From Pythium myriotylum (lineage: Eukaryota; Oomycota; Peronosporomycetes; Pythiales; Pythiaceae), in the NCBI GenBank assembly GCA_023091665.1, contig JALJCQ010000008.1, forward strand, positions 124,001 through 188,000: DNA of 64,000 nt, read 5' to 3'. The first letter of the stretch is position 1, and each line of letters begins with the position of its first letter. Under the pieces are notes generated by a model that worked only from the letters and a program-made list of their open reading frames with translations, was not told the origin of the DNA and ran no database searches. Both the position numbers and the translations under genes were made by a program. This document shows, one piece after another, positions 38,726 through 48,975 of the stretch.

Positions 38726-38741
38726 GCTCATTCGCCTATTG
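38726..38741 (+). promoter_or_regulatory. Oomycete-type initiator of the three-exon gene
   Basis: GCTCATTCGCCTATTG matches 13 of 16 positions of GCTCATTYYNCAWTTT, with the GCTCATT core perfect, 32 nt before the ATG at 38773. Confidence 0.62.
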
Positions 38742-38772
38742 CTCTTCTCTGGCATCGACCACTGTCCTCCGC

Positions 38773-41058
38773 ATGACAGACACCACAACGAACTCGACAC
38801 CAGCCTCGGAAGAACCCTCGACGTCCGTCGACACCACAGGCGTCAGTAGCGTGGCCTGCTCGTTCGCGATGCGCAACTGCGACCACGAGAGGATCTTCCA
38901 AGACGTCTACGTGCGCACGAACCGTCCCAAGCACACCAAGATCATGCGGTGCGTCTTCACTCACTCGAACTCATGCCGTTATTGCTGTACTCATTTTGCG
39001 CGGTCGCTAGGTGCTTCCCTCACTGCTGTCCTCACCACCGAGAGCACACATACTGCGGCACAGGGATCCGTTTCGAGATGTTCTCCGCATCACTGTCCCT
39101 AGCAAAAGAGGATGTCGTCGTGTATGCCCGCTTCCGCCCATTTAGCATCGCGCCGTTGGCGGTCGGGGATCGCCTCAAGGTGACGGAGATCGAGGAGTCA
39201 CTGCAAGCCAAAAATCCCTCCAAAGGTGTCTGGGTCACGGCAGAATTTCTCGTTCACGACACGTCGAAAAAAGTGGGTACATCTCGCCTCTGCTATTTAG
39301 CTGGCGTGTGCTCACATCTTACTGATTGTTGGCCTCGTGCTATAGTCATGGTGCTTCGACATCAACCCGAGCGGTCGGTGGTACTATGCGTGGGGTGGCG
39401 TCTATACTTCGGCCATGCGCAAAACCAAGCACGTCTTCGAAGCTCTGGCGTTCCGCAAGCACGCCGCGGGTGATCTCGAGCTGCTTGGATCGGCAGCATC
39501 CCCAACGTTTACCCTCATGTCATTCCGCCGAAGTGCGGAGACCAAGTCGTCCAATCCGATACTAATACCTGCTATCCATGGCATGCCGACGCGCTCTAGT
39601 CTCATCCAAAGAGCGGTCGAAGGCGCAAAGACCCTCGCAGCGCAAAGGAAACTTGCTCCGATGAAAAATCAACAAGACGTCCCAGGCAAGGTCAATAAGC
39701 GACGATTCACCAAAGAAAAGGGACAGCGGAACAAGCGCGCAAGGCGTGAAGACGATGGCACCAAGGTCGCGTGTTCGTCTACTGGTGAGCCCAAAGCTGA
39801 TCGGACGCACTCCCTCCATCAGTGGCGTGAGACACAGTCAAGCGACACGCTCAGCATGCTGTTGCGATGGCTCGAAGAAACACCAGCGAGTGCGGCCGGA
39901 TCCCGGTGGTTAATCGCGTGGGAGCGGGTAGTCGTTGGTGCCAGCTATGAGCATGTTCGTGCAGCTCGAAAATCTGCGCACCTTCGCCCAGGCCTCGTTC
40001 CGTTCCTGGAGGCTCTAGATGCCTGCGAAGTCGCGCCGCAGCTTGGGAGCGGTGGTCCAAAACGAACCATATCCCCACTGGACGCGATCGACGCCGCCGT
40101 GCGCGTCGTTCTCCACGAGTGGCTCTGCATCGGTAGTGCGCGCGCTTCCTACACAGCTGTCACGAGGACGGTGTGTACAGACTGCTTTCCGAATCGCCAA
40201 CAGCTCGATGAATCCTACTTGCTCTGGATGCGAGATGCGGAAGCTCGAGCCAAGCGCTTCCTCCAGTCGCAAGCCATTTGGATGCACCTCGTTGGCAAGA
40301 CATCCGGCCTTCGGCTCCAGCAACAGCAACAAAGCACCGATGAATTCTCCTTCCGAGCTTTTGTCGCCCAGTGTCGTCAGCACTTTTTGACTAGGAGCAA
40401 GGGCTCGGTTGTTACGCGAAGACAATCGCCCAAACAACGAAAGTGCGAATCTCTGGTGCCGATCGGCCTTCACGTGTCGGCTCCCGTGTGGAGATGCCGC
40501 ATGGAAGACCTTACGACGGTGTCATACGGCGGCACTTCGAACCCACTCACACTGCTAGCGATCATGCAGTTTTGGAGACACCTCAGTTGCATTCGCTTGG
40601 ACTACTTGTCCGATGGCTGCGGCCAGCTCTCGGTCGCCTCCATCTTCAGCGCTACCATCAGCAGTGGAGGGTACACGAAGCTGGTACTCGATGGCATCTT
40701 CCGGTGGTTCGACAGTCTGCCCAGTGGCACAACCACACTAGGCACGTCGGTCATGGGCTACATCGTCGGAGATTACGTGGGCTACAAGACCGGTGCCGAC
40801 ACGATCCACATCACCATGTTTCTATGGCCCGTAGCCAGAACCGGTGCAGTTGCTTATGCCTGGCACTGGATAGTAGACGCGGCTGCGCTCAGGGCAGAAT
40901 CACTGGTGATTTCACTAGTTGTTGAGAGGGCCCATTTCCTGACGAGGGATCGAACCAGCTCGTTGGAGATGATGACCATTGACGAGAAGCTCAAGTCTGT
41001 CGGTCGCTGGCAGCACGTTAGCGAGGTTGAATTAGTGTACCGCCTCGACGAAAAGTAG
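38773..41058 (+). CDS. Uncharacterised protein, three exons, 716 residues
   Basis: Exon 1 38773-38948 (MTDTTTNSTPASEEPSTS start), intron 38949-39010 (62 bp, GTGCGT...CGCTAG), exon 2 39011-39272 (contains FEMFSASLSLAKEDVVVYAR), intron 39273-39345 (73 bp, GTGGGT...CTATAG with ACTGAT branch-like site), exon 3 39346-41058. All junctions keep phase and the total is exactly 717 codons. Exon 3 has a basic Lys/Arg stretch (KVNKRRFTKEKGQRNKRARRE, a likely nuclear localisation signal within it) then a long globular part (LLRWLEETPASAAGSRWL, LSVASIFSATISSGGY, VMGYIVGDYVGYKTG). No known family recognised. An Inr lies 32 nt upstream and no stops interrupt it, so it looks like a live host gene. Confidence 0.68.
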
Positions 41059-41292
41059 CTTCAACGACATGAATTGTTAGCAATACCATGGCGAAGAGTT
41101 CAGATGCACGTGAGCTTTCTACTCGCTCCTTGGTTCTCGGAGAGCTAGACGAGTTCTCAGGGGTTTCGAGTAGCAACTCGGTCTATGGTAGTACGCCGTG
41201 AAGAGCTTGGCTCATGCAGACAATGGCAGTGTTGTCCCGCTCTTCCAGACCGGTATCTCTCTTCGAACTGTTACTAGGTGGGGGGGGGGGGG

Positions 41293-41418
41293 GTGCCCGC
41301 TCCGCGGGCACTTCAGTTTGCGCATGCTGGGTTGATGGGGATATAACATGTTTTGCTATGGGGAAAAGGTGGCGCAGCGCAAGCGCTGCGGCTTTTTTCG
41401 GGTTGCCTTCGGCAACCC
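41293..41418. repeat. Three short-loop GC hairpins beside the Helitron end
   Basis: GTGCCCGC-TCC-GCGGGCAC (41293-41311), CGCAGCGC-AA-GCGCTGCG (41373-41390) and GGGTTGCC-TTC-GGCAACCC (41400-41418): perfect 8-bp stems with 2-3 base loops. Confidence 0.85.
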
Positions 41419-41644
41419 CTGTTGGTGACTGATTAAGTATACCCACTTTTGTCATTTGTTTTGTTGAACCCACAACAGTATTGACGTTGAAGTGTTTATG
41501 TTGAAGTGACAAAAGCATTGGTGGATGCCTCAATTCGTTTATTGCAGCACAATATACATCAATACACAGTTGGTTCTAGTTCGGCGCCCGTATAAGGATC
41601 CTACGTCTAGCCAAGTGCTGCTGGACCTACTCCTACGTATTTGT

Positions 41645-42888
41645 TTATGGTTCACTTGGACCAAGATGGCCTTCAATTACCTCTCCGTACACGATGTTCT
41701 TGACAAACGTGCCGTCTTCGTCTTCTTTGACTGGATCTTGGATTGCAATTTTGATCCTTGCCTGAGAGGAAACCCTGGAGAGGGCGACATACAGTTGGCC
41801 GTGAGCGAAGATAGGTCTCGGTAGAAAGAGACCCAGGTACGAATTGTTTGGCCTTGCGCCTTGTGGATCGTCATCGCAAAAGCAAGCTTGACTGGCAACT
41901 GACGTCTTGTGAGTTGGAATGGGAGCTTTGAATCACTTGAAGTCAATTCGAGGCGAGGAATGATCACTCTGTTCCCAGCTCCTCTCCCGTTGAGGATCAT
42001 GGCATCAATTAGAGTCGGCTTCAATCGGCAGATCTGGAGTCTTGTCCCGTTGCATAGTCCGCGATCGCCTTGAAGGTTGCGTAAGAGCATTACAATTGCA
42101 CCCACTTTGAGATGCAACTTATGAGGTGGGAGCCCTCCAAACGAAAGCGTATTGAGAAACTCGGTAGGATACGACGTTTCTACGTCACTGTCTTCGCTCT
42201 CTGCAACTGAATCCTGTGAAAGGTACACGTATTCGTCCTCAGCTGTCTTTGCTGGGAGCATTTCAAGAACCTTGTTGTTCATATCATCCACATCCGCGTT
42301 CCACGGGGCGAGGATGGCACGCTCTGCAAAGTATGACGGTTCTTCGTATCGATCCGCGATGTCACCATACACATGAGATATCAATTGGGAAGATATGCCC
42401 CTGCCGACTGGTGGTTCGCCAAGGGACATGTCTTTCGGCAGCCGACAGTTGACATTGCCGACAGACTTGTCTTTGTAATGTCTACCTTCACCGATCTCGA
42501 GCAAAAGTTCCGTGAAAGCTGTCATCTCTGCTCCCGCATGTGGATCCATCGCCGTTTTCACGCGCATGTTCTCTCGTACGCGCACCGTTCTGAAGAATGG
42601 CCACAGTCGCGATTTCTGGATGCATGCATCAATGATCTGTCCTGCATCGCCTCCATGGACAACAGGAAGGGTCTGGCGGAAGTCACCGGCAAGAACTACG
42701 ACTTTTCCGCCGAATGGAGTGAGAGGAGTGTCCATTAGCGATCGAAGTGTGCGGTCAACAGCTTCGAAGCTTCGTCCCACACTATCAACGCCGTTTCTTT
42801 CATCAACCTTCCTGATGGCGAGTGCGCTGACATGAAGCATGTGCTACGGCTATGTAGCTTGAGGGATGTCTGTTCGTATTATCTAAAA
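41645..42888 (-). pseudogene. Helitron Pif1-like helicase, C-terminal part, frameshifted
   Basis: Begins in mid-protein (TSLKLHSRSTCFMS), carries the Walker B-like VWDEA, then a one-base shift near 42765, then FEAVDRTLRSLMDTPL, GGKVVVLAGDFRQTLPVV, APWNADVDDMNNKVLE, GLCNGTRLQI and KLAFAMTIHKAQGQT, all typical of Helitron RepHel helicases. A second shift near 41825 is needed to reach the QLYVALSRVSS motif and the end EVIEGHLGPSEP, stop at 41645. Not functional. Confidence 0.88.
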
Positions 42889-43019
42889 TATGACGCGATT
42901 GGATAATATTCTCCGATTATTATTCAATCACCCTTCACCTGCTATATTCGATTCGACACTAAAAAATGCTTTTCAAACTTAAAAAGTCTTACCGTACTTC
43001 ATTGTTTTGGCTACAATAC

Positions 43020-44400
43020 CGACCGACTGCTCCCGCTGCTCGAGCAGACGCTTCTTGGCGGGCGACTTCGCTCGCGCGACCTGTTGGTCGAGCGGGAGCG
43101 AAGGCGCAATCGCCCGCCGGACGTTTTTCAGGCCACCTGAACATCACATGCAGTTAGAAGAGATAACATCACCAAAGTTAATATATGCGTACTTACTAAT
43201 GGATTCTTGGAAGTCGTTGTACTCCTATGTAAGAGGGCTGCGCTGGTTATGCCAAGTGTTGCTTGGCATAGCCATGCAGCCCTTACAGATGGGCTCCTTG
43301 TGCTGCCTCTGGGCCTCGCTGAACCGGCAAGGCGGCATCACCCAGAGGCAGCACTTGCACTGCCGTTGGCGCTTCCTCATCTGCGCAGGGTCGCCGAGCC
43401 ACCATCGCTCGCCAAGCATGGCGCGGCACCGGCAGAGAGGAAGGCCAACGGTGGAGACGCGGCGGAGGCACCGCTTGCGGGAGCTCCCCGGGCTCCAAAC
43501 TGAAGGAGCGAGGGCGGAGGAGCGCGGCGGCGCGCGGGCGGCGAGGCGAGGCAGAATGAGAAATGGCCTCCCACCGCTCGGAGCCCCGCCGTGGGTGACT
43601 GACCTTGGTGTCAGTCACTCTCAGTCACCCACGTGAGTGGTAGGCTATAGTGGATTACAGGTTTTTTTAGATAGTTCTTTAAGAAGTGTAAAAATAAGAA
43701 TGAGAGGTAGTCCTGTGTTATATCTTAAATCAGTTGGAAATGGCCCTTCAGACGGTGTCCAGGTAGCAACACCGGCAGCGAGGCTGCGCCGCAAAAATAA
43801 TCAGCACGGCGCTGACGACCATGGAAGCCTGTCTTGGTTGACTTGAACATGCTCTGTGCCAATTCTTACGGCCTAACTCGTCGTAGAAGCTGATGGTGCT
43901 GATGCCCATTTTTGCATTTTGGATACAACAGCAGTTGTACCGGGAGTGGAGGGGGAGCACAGACCAACTCTTTCAATATAAACCCAATGAACGTGAAATT
44001 TTGGAATTAGACGTGTCCTACCCTGTCATTCGTCGCACCAAAATATGGCGGCGATCGGCTGGCTCCTCGCGGAGCCAGCCCCGGATCTCCCCAGCCCCCG
44101 CATCTCCATGTGCGAGCCCGAGGAAACCCACTGACCGTGGTTATTTCTGGTCGCCGTCTGGCGACCGACAGATTCCGGCCGGAGGGGTAGGCTTAGGAAG
44201 CTTTTGGAGAAATTCAATGCAAAGAGTGAATAGGAATCTTTTTGTCCAACGAAAAGGTCTGAATCGCGTGACATTAAAAATGTCCCACCTCAGGCCTGTC
44301 CTACGTCAGTGAATGCGGGGGCTCCACACACCCGACGACGGGAAAATGTACTCAGGTCCGCCCGCTGCGCGGGCGGGCGCTCGGCCGCCGGCCTCGCGAG
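43020..44400. repeat. GC-hairpin-rich island, no gene recognised
   Basis: Inverted repeats include GGCGGGCGA (about 43057) with TCGCCCGCC (about 43120), TGCTGCCTCTGGG with CCCAGAGGCAGCA (about 43300-43355), TGGGTGACTGA with its complement (about 43595-43632), GGCTGGCTCC-TCGC-GGAGCCAGCC (about 44056-44079), GGTCGCC-GTCT-GGCGACC (about 44147-44164) and CCGCCCGC-TGC-GCGGGCGG (about 44359-44377). Short plus-strand frames here lack recognisable domains. Confidence 0.6.
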
Positions 44401-44478
44401 GCGACGCACGACCGTTCCACTTTTAGTATATAGATAGAGAGCCGAGACCGACAGTGCCGGTGAGTAAAAATCATTGCC

Positions 44479-44524
44479 GCTCGGCTCGGCTCGGCTCGGC
44501 TCGGCTCGGCTCGGCTCGGCTCGG
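44479..44524. repeat. (CTCGG)n tandem repeat
   Basis: About nine perfect pentamers followed by GGTTTGGCA variants. It lies upstream of the interrupted Pro-rich paralogue; the intact gene at 9662 has imperfect CTCGG-like units upstream, so it probably expanded from promoter sequence. Confidence 0.85.
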
Positions 44525-44783
44525 TTTGGCAGGGTTTGGCAGGGTTTGGCTTGGCTCGGCTAAGCTCGACTTTGCTTTAAGTTTTTAAGCGTGAACGAGA
44601 GCTTAAAAGCTCAGCTCCAACTCGCCCCCCATCCGCTCTATCCATCGGATCGCCACTACTCCACCTCTCAAGACGAGAAAACCCCTCGACACAGCCACGA
44701 AGCCGTTGGCAACTCGCATCATCGAGATCATAATGTGCCTGGGCGCACTCGCTCCTGTCGCTGTGCTCATCGTCGCGCTCAAC

Positions 44784-46329
44784 TTTTTTTTTTTTAATGA
44801 AATTGAGGTCTATTGGTTTGCTTATCTAGAAACCTATAGCCGGCGCAGGGCCTAGTTTTACGGATGACCTTCTCTCCAGTGGGCGATATCTCCGGGAAGG
44901 AGAGTCGCGATGTCCTGGAGTCGCTCGTTATCAGTCGGGTGGTGCTCTTCGCTGTTGGTTTTGGTATCCATGGCTAAATTTGCGGCAGCATCTGCCATTT
45001 TGTTCGCGGCCCTGGGGTGATCATCCCAGTGCTTGATGCCGAGGCCATCCGCGAGTCGTCTTGCGTGGGTGTATTTGCTTTGCAGCGTGCGGTTGAGTGG
45101 GGACGTATATGTCCGCATCTGTCGAATTGATGATCATGCTGTCACCGATGACCGAGAGCGGGGTCCAGGAGTTGACCGCGGCCGCTTGGAGGCCCTTGAT
45201 GAGGCCGTCGTACTCTGCTTGATTGTTGGTAGTCGAGGGGTCGGGATGGGTCGTCGCTGAGGTGAAGACAACTTCAGCGTGCGCTTTGTTGGAGCTGAAT
45301 TTGACCATAACCGCACCGGAGCCTCCCGGTCCCGGGTTGCCACGGGACCCGCCGTCGAAGCAGAGAAGGTAGTGCGCAGCTGGGTCCGAGGCGCGAACCG
45401 AGTTAGTGGGCGGACTCGGCGTCGCGTCGCGGATCAACTGGATTGCTACTGCCGTGTGCGGCGTTGCTGCAGTCGCTGCGGTGCGCTTCCATCGGAGGTC
45501 GCGAAGGGAATCCTTCAGTGCGTTGCAGAGGACGGCTTCGGTGTGGGCCGGGGTCCAAATGTCTTCGACTCTGTCCGGCGACGTGCGCCATCGCCAAAGT
45601 GTGTGCATCACTACGAGTGAGTGTTGTCTCCAGGCTGCGTTGACAGCCGCCTGAGTGGCGATGGTCGCGTCTATCGTCGGCGCTGGGAGTCTCGTCAAGC
45701 TGTGATGAGACCGGAGCAGATCTGGAACCGCTGGAAGGTATAAGGAGAAAAAGGCCACCTTGTCTTCTTGAAGGGTTAACGCATTATCCGCGGTCCATAG
45801 AGGACTCCAATGACGGCGCAGCACCTGCCAGAGGCGTTGGGCTTGTGGGCATGACCAAAATATATGTGCTCCCTCGCCACCTTTTGGGCCGAGATCGGGA
45901 CAATGCGGGCATCCTGGCTTCTGGTGGGTGCGGTCCCATGTGCTGAGGCGGCCTCCCTTGATCCGGTAGAGAAGGATACGTTGCGAGTCTACAACTCCAG
46001 GGAAGTGAAGGATCGCCTTCCACGTGAGGTTATCGAGAGCGTCGGCAATGTCCGAATCTTGGTGGTGCCATCGCGCTTGTCGGTTGGCGTTTTCCGCATG
46101 TGCCCGTGTACTCATCTTCTGGAGGAGCAAAGTCCTCGCCGCCTTGGTGGTGAGTGCGTCACCTGCGTTCCACAACCGAAGTGGAGCGTCCAGCCAAGGA
46201 TGTCGGTCAAACTGTACGCTGGTTTCCTGCAGGAAGGCCTGGGCCAAGCGCGTCGCTTCTCTTGTGGAGCTGACGGTCCCGACGGGCACTCGGACGTCTG
46301 CGACAGGGCTCCAGTGGAGTGTGTACTGT
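44784..46329 (-). mobile_element. 5'-truncated LINE inserted in a signal-peptide codon region
   Basis: Minus strand: 12-base poly-A (as T at 44784-44795), 3' UTR, RNase H and the preceding zinc region. Near-matching 13-mers CGTCGCGCTCAAC (44771-44783) and CGTCACGCTCAAC (46330-46342) flank it as target duplications. 1,546 bp long, so most of ORF2 is absent. Confidence 0.88.
44858..46289 (-). pseudogene. LINE ORF2 C-terminus: zinc region and RNase H, frameshifted
   Basis: Contains CPHCPDLGPKGG with AHIFWSCPQAQRLW (zf-RVT-like), then RNase H with CFDGGSRGNPGPGG (Asp1), NQAEYDGLIKGL (Glu) and VIGDSMII (Asp2). A frame break near 45118 separates these from NKMADAAANLAMD (Asp4) and the end DIAHWREGHP at 44858. 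RNase H-bearing LINEs of the Tad/I/L1-like plant and oomycete types have this order. Confidence 0.87.
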
Positions 46330-46501
46330 CGTCACGCTCAACTCGGATGCCGTCACCGGCGATGGCGTCACTGGCGGTTACGGCGGCGGCGGAGGCTCCG
46401 CCGTCCAGCAAGCACCCCCCGTGGCCATACCTACAATTTGCATCCCGTCACGACACACAAAATCGGCTTCTCCTCTGAAATCGACTCGGCAACAGAGGTG
46501 A

Positions 46502-47913
46502 CTAGCGTCCATGGCTTCAGATCGTGGTCTCAATGAATGACAAGATCGCTCTGCCCGAAACTGGTTCCTCCGTTCCGCCGTGTGTTTTGTGTCAAGCGAT
46601 GGTGGATCATCTACTCTGTTCTGTACGGTCTGTCTCGGAGCATCTCATGGTTTCCGAGGAGTGAGTGCTATGGATGTTGCGCAGAGCCGCCTCCCTTGTT
46701 TGGAGCGCAAAATAGGCCACTCGTCTTCACAGGCAACGCACAACCAAGCGGAACGTTCAATCTTGTCACACTTCAACCAGTGGTAGCAGCTGCACGTACA
46801 GACCGATCTACTCTCGGCCATTGGGGAATGTGCATTGACCTCGCGCGGAAAGTCCGATCACAGACCGCGGTGCGACAGTGTTCCTCACGACTCTCTGTTG
46901 TTGAAATGCCGGAGACGTCCGGAGGGGATCTACTCACCTCAGAGCACACAAGATCACAAACGGTGTGGCTGAACCCTGAGACTGAGGGCTGACATCCAGC
47001 ACTGATCGAGCAGATCAGCCCTGTACGACAGTATCCTCGGACCGGGTGAGCGGGCATAGGATCTTTCGGATCCGTGATGAAAGCTGACTCGATGCTAACA
47101 AACAAACAAAAGACTATCTTCAGGCACCGGCGTTGATCGGCTCGCAAAGGCGTAGCACGTCACACTACAAGATGACTTAACGTCACTTTCGCCTTCGTTA
47201 CCATAGTAGAATAAGCTCAACGGGCAAGCAGTTTTCGTATGAAGACGTGTAGCCGCAGTGATGCGTTGAAAGCATGCTGCATGCATCCATTAGATTTCGT
47301 GTTTCCAATTGACAAGGCTCATAGGTTTCCGTAAGGTTGTCGGACACTTCCGGCAATAATAATAATAATGAAAAAGTCAAGGCTGTCGTATCGTCGCGCC
47401 ATTAGGTCTCAAGCTGGTTGCAGAAATTTGCGGATGGTTCGTCAAGGGATACGCTGGCGCAGTTTTCAGTATGATTGACTCGTTTTTTTTGGTTGTAGAC
47501 TGCACGCTCGCTGGTCATCTTGCGTATCCTCTGATCAACTGTACTGAAGAGAGATCCGCACCAATAACGCGGACGATTCAACCCGCTTCTGTACGAAAAC
47601 AGTCGCGACACCGAATATATAGACACCGAATATATATATATATATATATATCTTTGCGGCTTCGACTAAAGCAATGATCCACCACCCCCATCCCGTAGGG
47701 TTGACGGCCTGATAGGGCCCATTAGACTGTCGGACGCTATTGGTAATACAAAAAAAAGCAATGATCGAGCCTCATTTGGCGACTTTCGCTCAATGCACCC
47801 ACCAATTTAACACGAGTCGCCGCGGACGTGTCTTCGTATCCAGGAAGCCAGATACGAATTACTTCATTCATAAGATACCGGAGTGATTGATGTGCATCAA
47901 TTGGAGAATGTAA
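46502..47913. other. Intergenic, simple repeats only
   Basis: (AT)n near 47620-47651 and an ACAA run near 47097-47110. No gene recognised. Confidence 0.5.
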
Positions 47914-48283
47914 ACGTTACAGCTTTGGCTCTCCAGCCACGTTGATCTACGGTATGCCCATGAATGCATAGAGCTCCAGCTAATAGGGTACATTTATTGC
48001 ACATCAATCGACTTCGACCTCATCGTCCCACCCACTGAGGAGGTCGTCGACTACTGGAATAGAAAATAGACTCCAACACGAGTTGACTCACTCCGTTCCA
48101 CAATCCTCGCATCACATGTGAGAAGTGCGGTACCCTGTCTCTCCGTTCCTCTTCCGGGGCGCGAGGGCTAGTAGTCGGTACTCGATGGCCTGGACGTGCG
48201 CGTCAAGTTTGTGTTGCCAACTGAGTGTCATTCGTCGCGTCAGAATCCCTCGCAACCAATTCGCTCTCTCAGCTGGCGTTGAG
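47914..48283. repeat. Segmental duplication, copy 2, left part
   Basis: Matches 33468-33837. It ends in CTCAGCTGGCGTTGAG (48268-48283), which is repeated at 54018-54033 on the other side of the LINE. Confidence 0.9.
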
Positions 48284-48355
48284 AGAGAGCCCCAAGTCGA
48301 TGCGTGACTGCGCTGCCTCTCGTCCTCGTGACGAGCTGTCGGACAAGGTGGATGA

Positions 48356-48724
48356 ATGGATCGCGAGCGAGGCGGGTCCAGGTGGGCTGGCCCAGCGGTT
48401 GAAGCTCTGGTGCGTTTGATTCCTACTGATACCAGCTCCAACGAGCAGCAGTGGAGTGAGCGCCGACAAGCGCCGCTCACGCTGAAGGACGCGTGGGCAC
48501 GTGCGGTGCTCGCGATTGTCACGCTGTACGACTATGTCGCCGATCTTGAGTTACTAAGCTACGAAGCACAACAACTGCTCATCGACAATCCTGAGAGGGC
48601 GCGAGACTTCGCCATGCGATTGCGACGTCACGACTGGGGCGCAGTGGACAAGTTCCAGCTGCACGGTGCGAGATACCTCGCCACCGCCCTTCTCTCCCTG
48701 CGTGGGGAGGAGGAGCGGAGGTGA
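48356..48724 (+). CDS. LINE ORF1-like fragment
   Basis: 122 codons (MDRERGGSRWAGPAVEAL), helical, stop overlapping the start of the ORF2 frame. A shorter in-frame piece lies just upstream (48302-48418). No zinc knuckle or RRM recognised; called ORF1 by position only. Confidence 0.4.
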   Translation: MDRERGGSRWAGPAVEALVRLIPTDTSSNEQQWSERRQAPLTLKDAWARAVLAIVTLYDYVADLELLSYEAQQLLIDNPERARDFAMRLRRHDWGAVDKFQLHGARYLATALLSLRGEEERR

Positions 48725-48975
48725 GGACCAGCGGCGTGAACACCGCTGGACAAGGCCGGGTGCGGACCAACCAGCGGACCTCTGGCGGCACGGGTGTCTC
48801 ACCTGCGCCGCATCGCACCACACGGCTATCGCCACCGCCACGGACCGATCCTCCGGCAAGGAACGGGCCAGGCAACAGCGAAAGTAACCCCCTTTCGCGT
48901 GTCGCGACGCGCCGATTCGGCACGAACAGACCACGGGTCGAGGGCAGTCGGTCGGAGCCACGAGACAAGGAACGT

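Larger units (their letters stand above)
41274..42888 (-). mobile_element. 3' part of a Helitron
   Basis: Minus strand: helicase coding remnant, then a terminal hairpin GTGCCCGC-GGA-GCGGGCAC (41293-41311), 14-15 C-rich bases and CTAG ending at 41274, followed by host T/A. Hairpin plus CTRR is the Helitron 3' terminus. The 5' half (Rep nuclease and helicase Walker A region) is missing to the right of 42888. Confidence 0.72.
44733..46501 (+). pseudogene. Paralogue of the Pro-rich secreted gene, split by a LINE
   Basis: ATG at 44733 opens MCLGALAPVAVLIVALN, matching the signal peptide of the gene at 8487-9662 (ALAPLAVLVATLH). At 44783 a LINE intervenes. After the LINE, 46343 continues in the same frame with SDAVTGDGVTGGY, a Gly run and SAVQQAP as in the intact gene, then quickly reaches a stop at 46501 without the Pro/Lys repeat. 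So the gene is both interrupted in the signal peptide and short of its repeat region. Confidence 0.78.

Noticed and set aside
44521..44551. GGGTTTGGCA repeats resembling telomere sequence
   Set aside because: Not the TTTAGGG type, only two or three units and continuous with a CTCGG tandem repeat.
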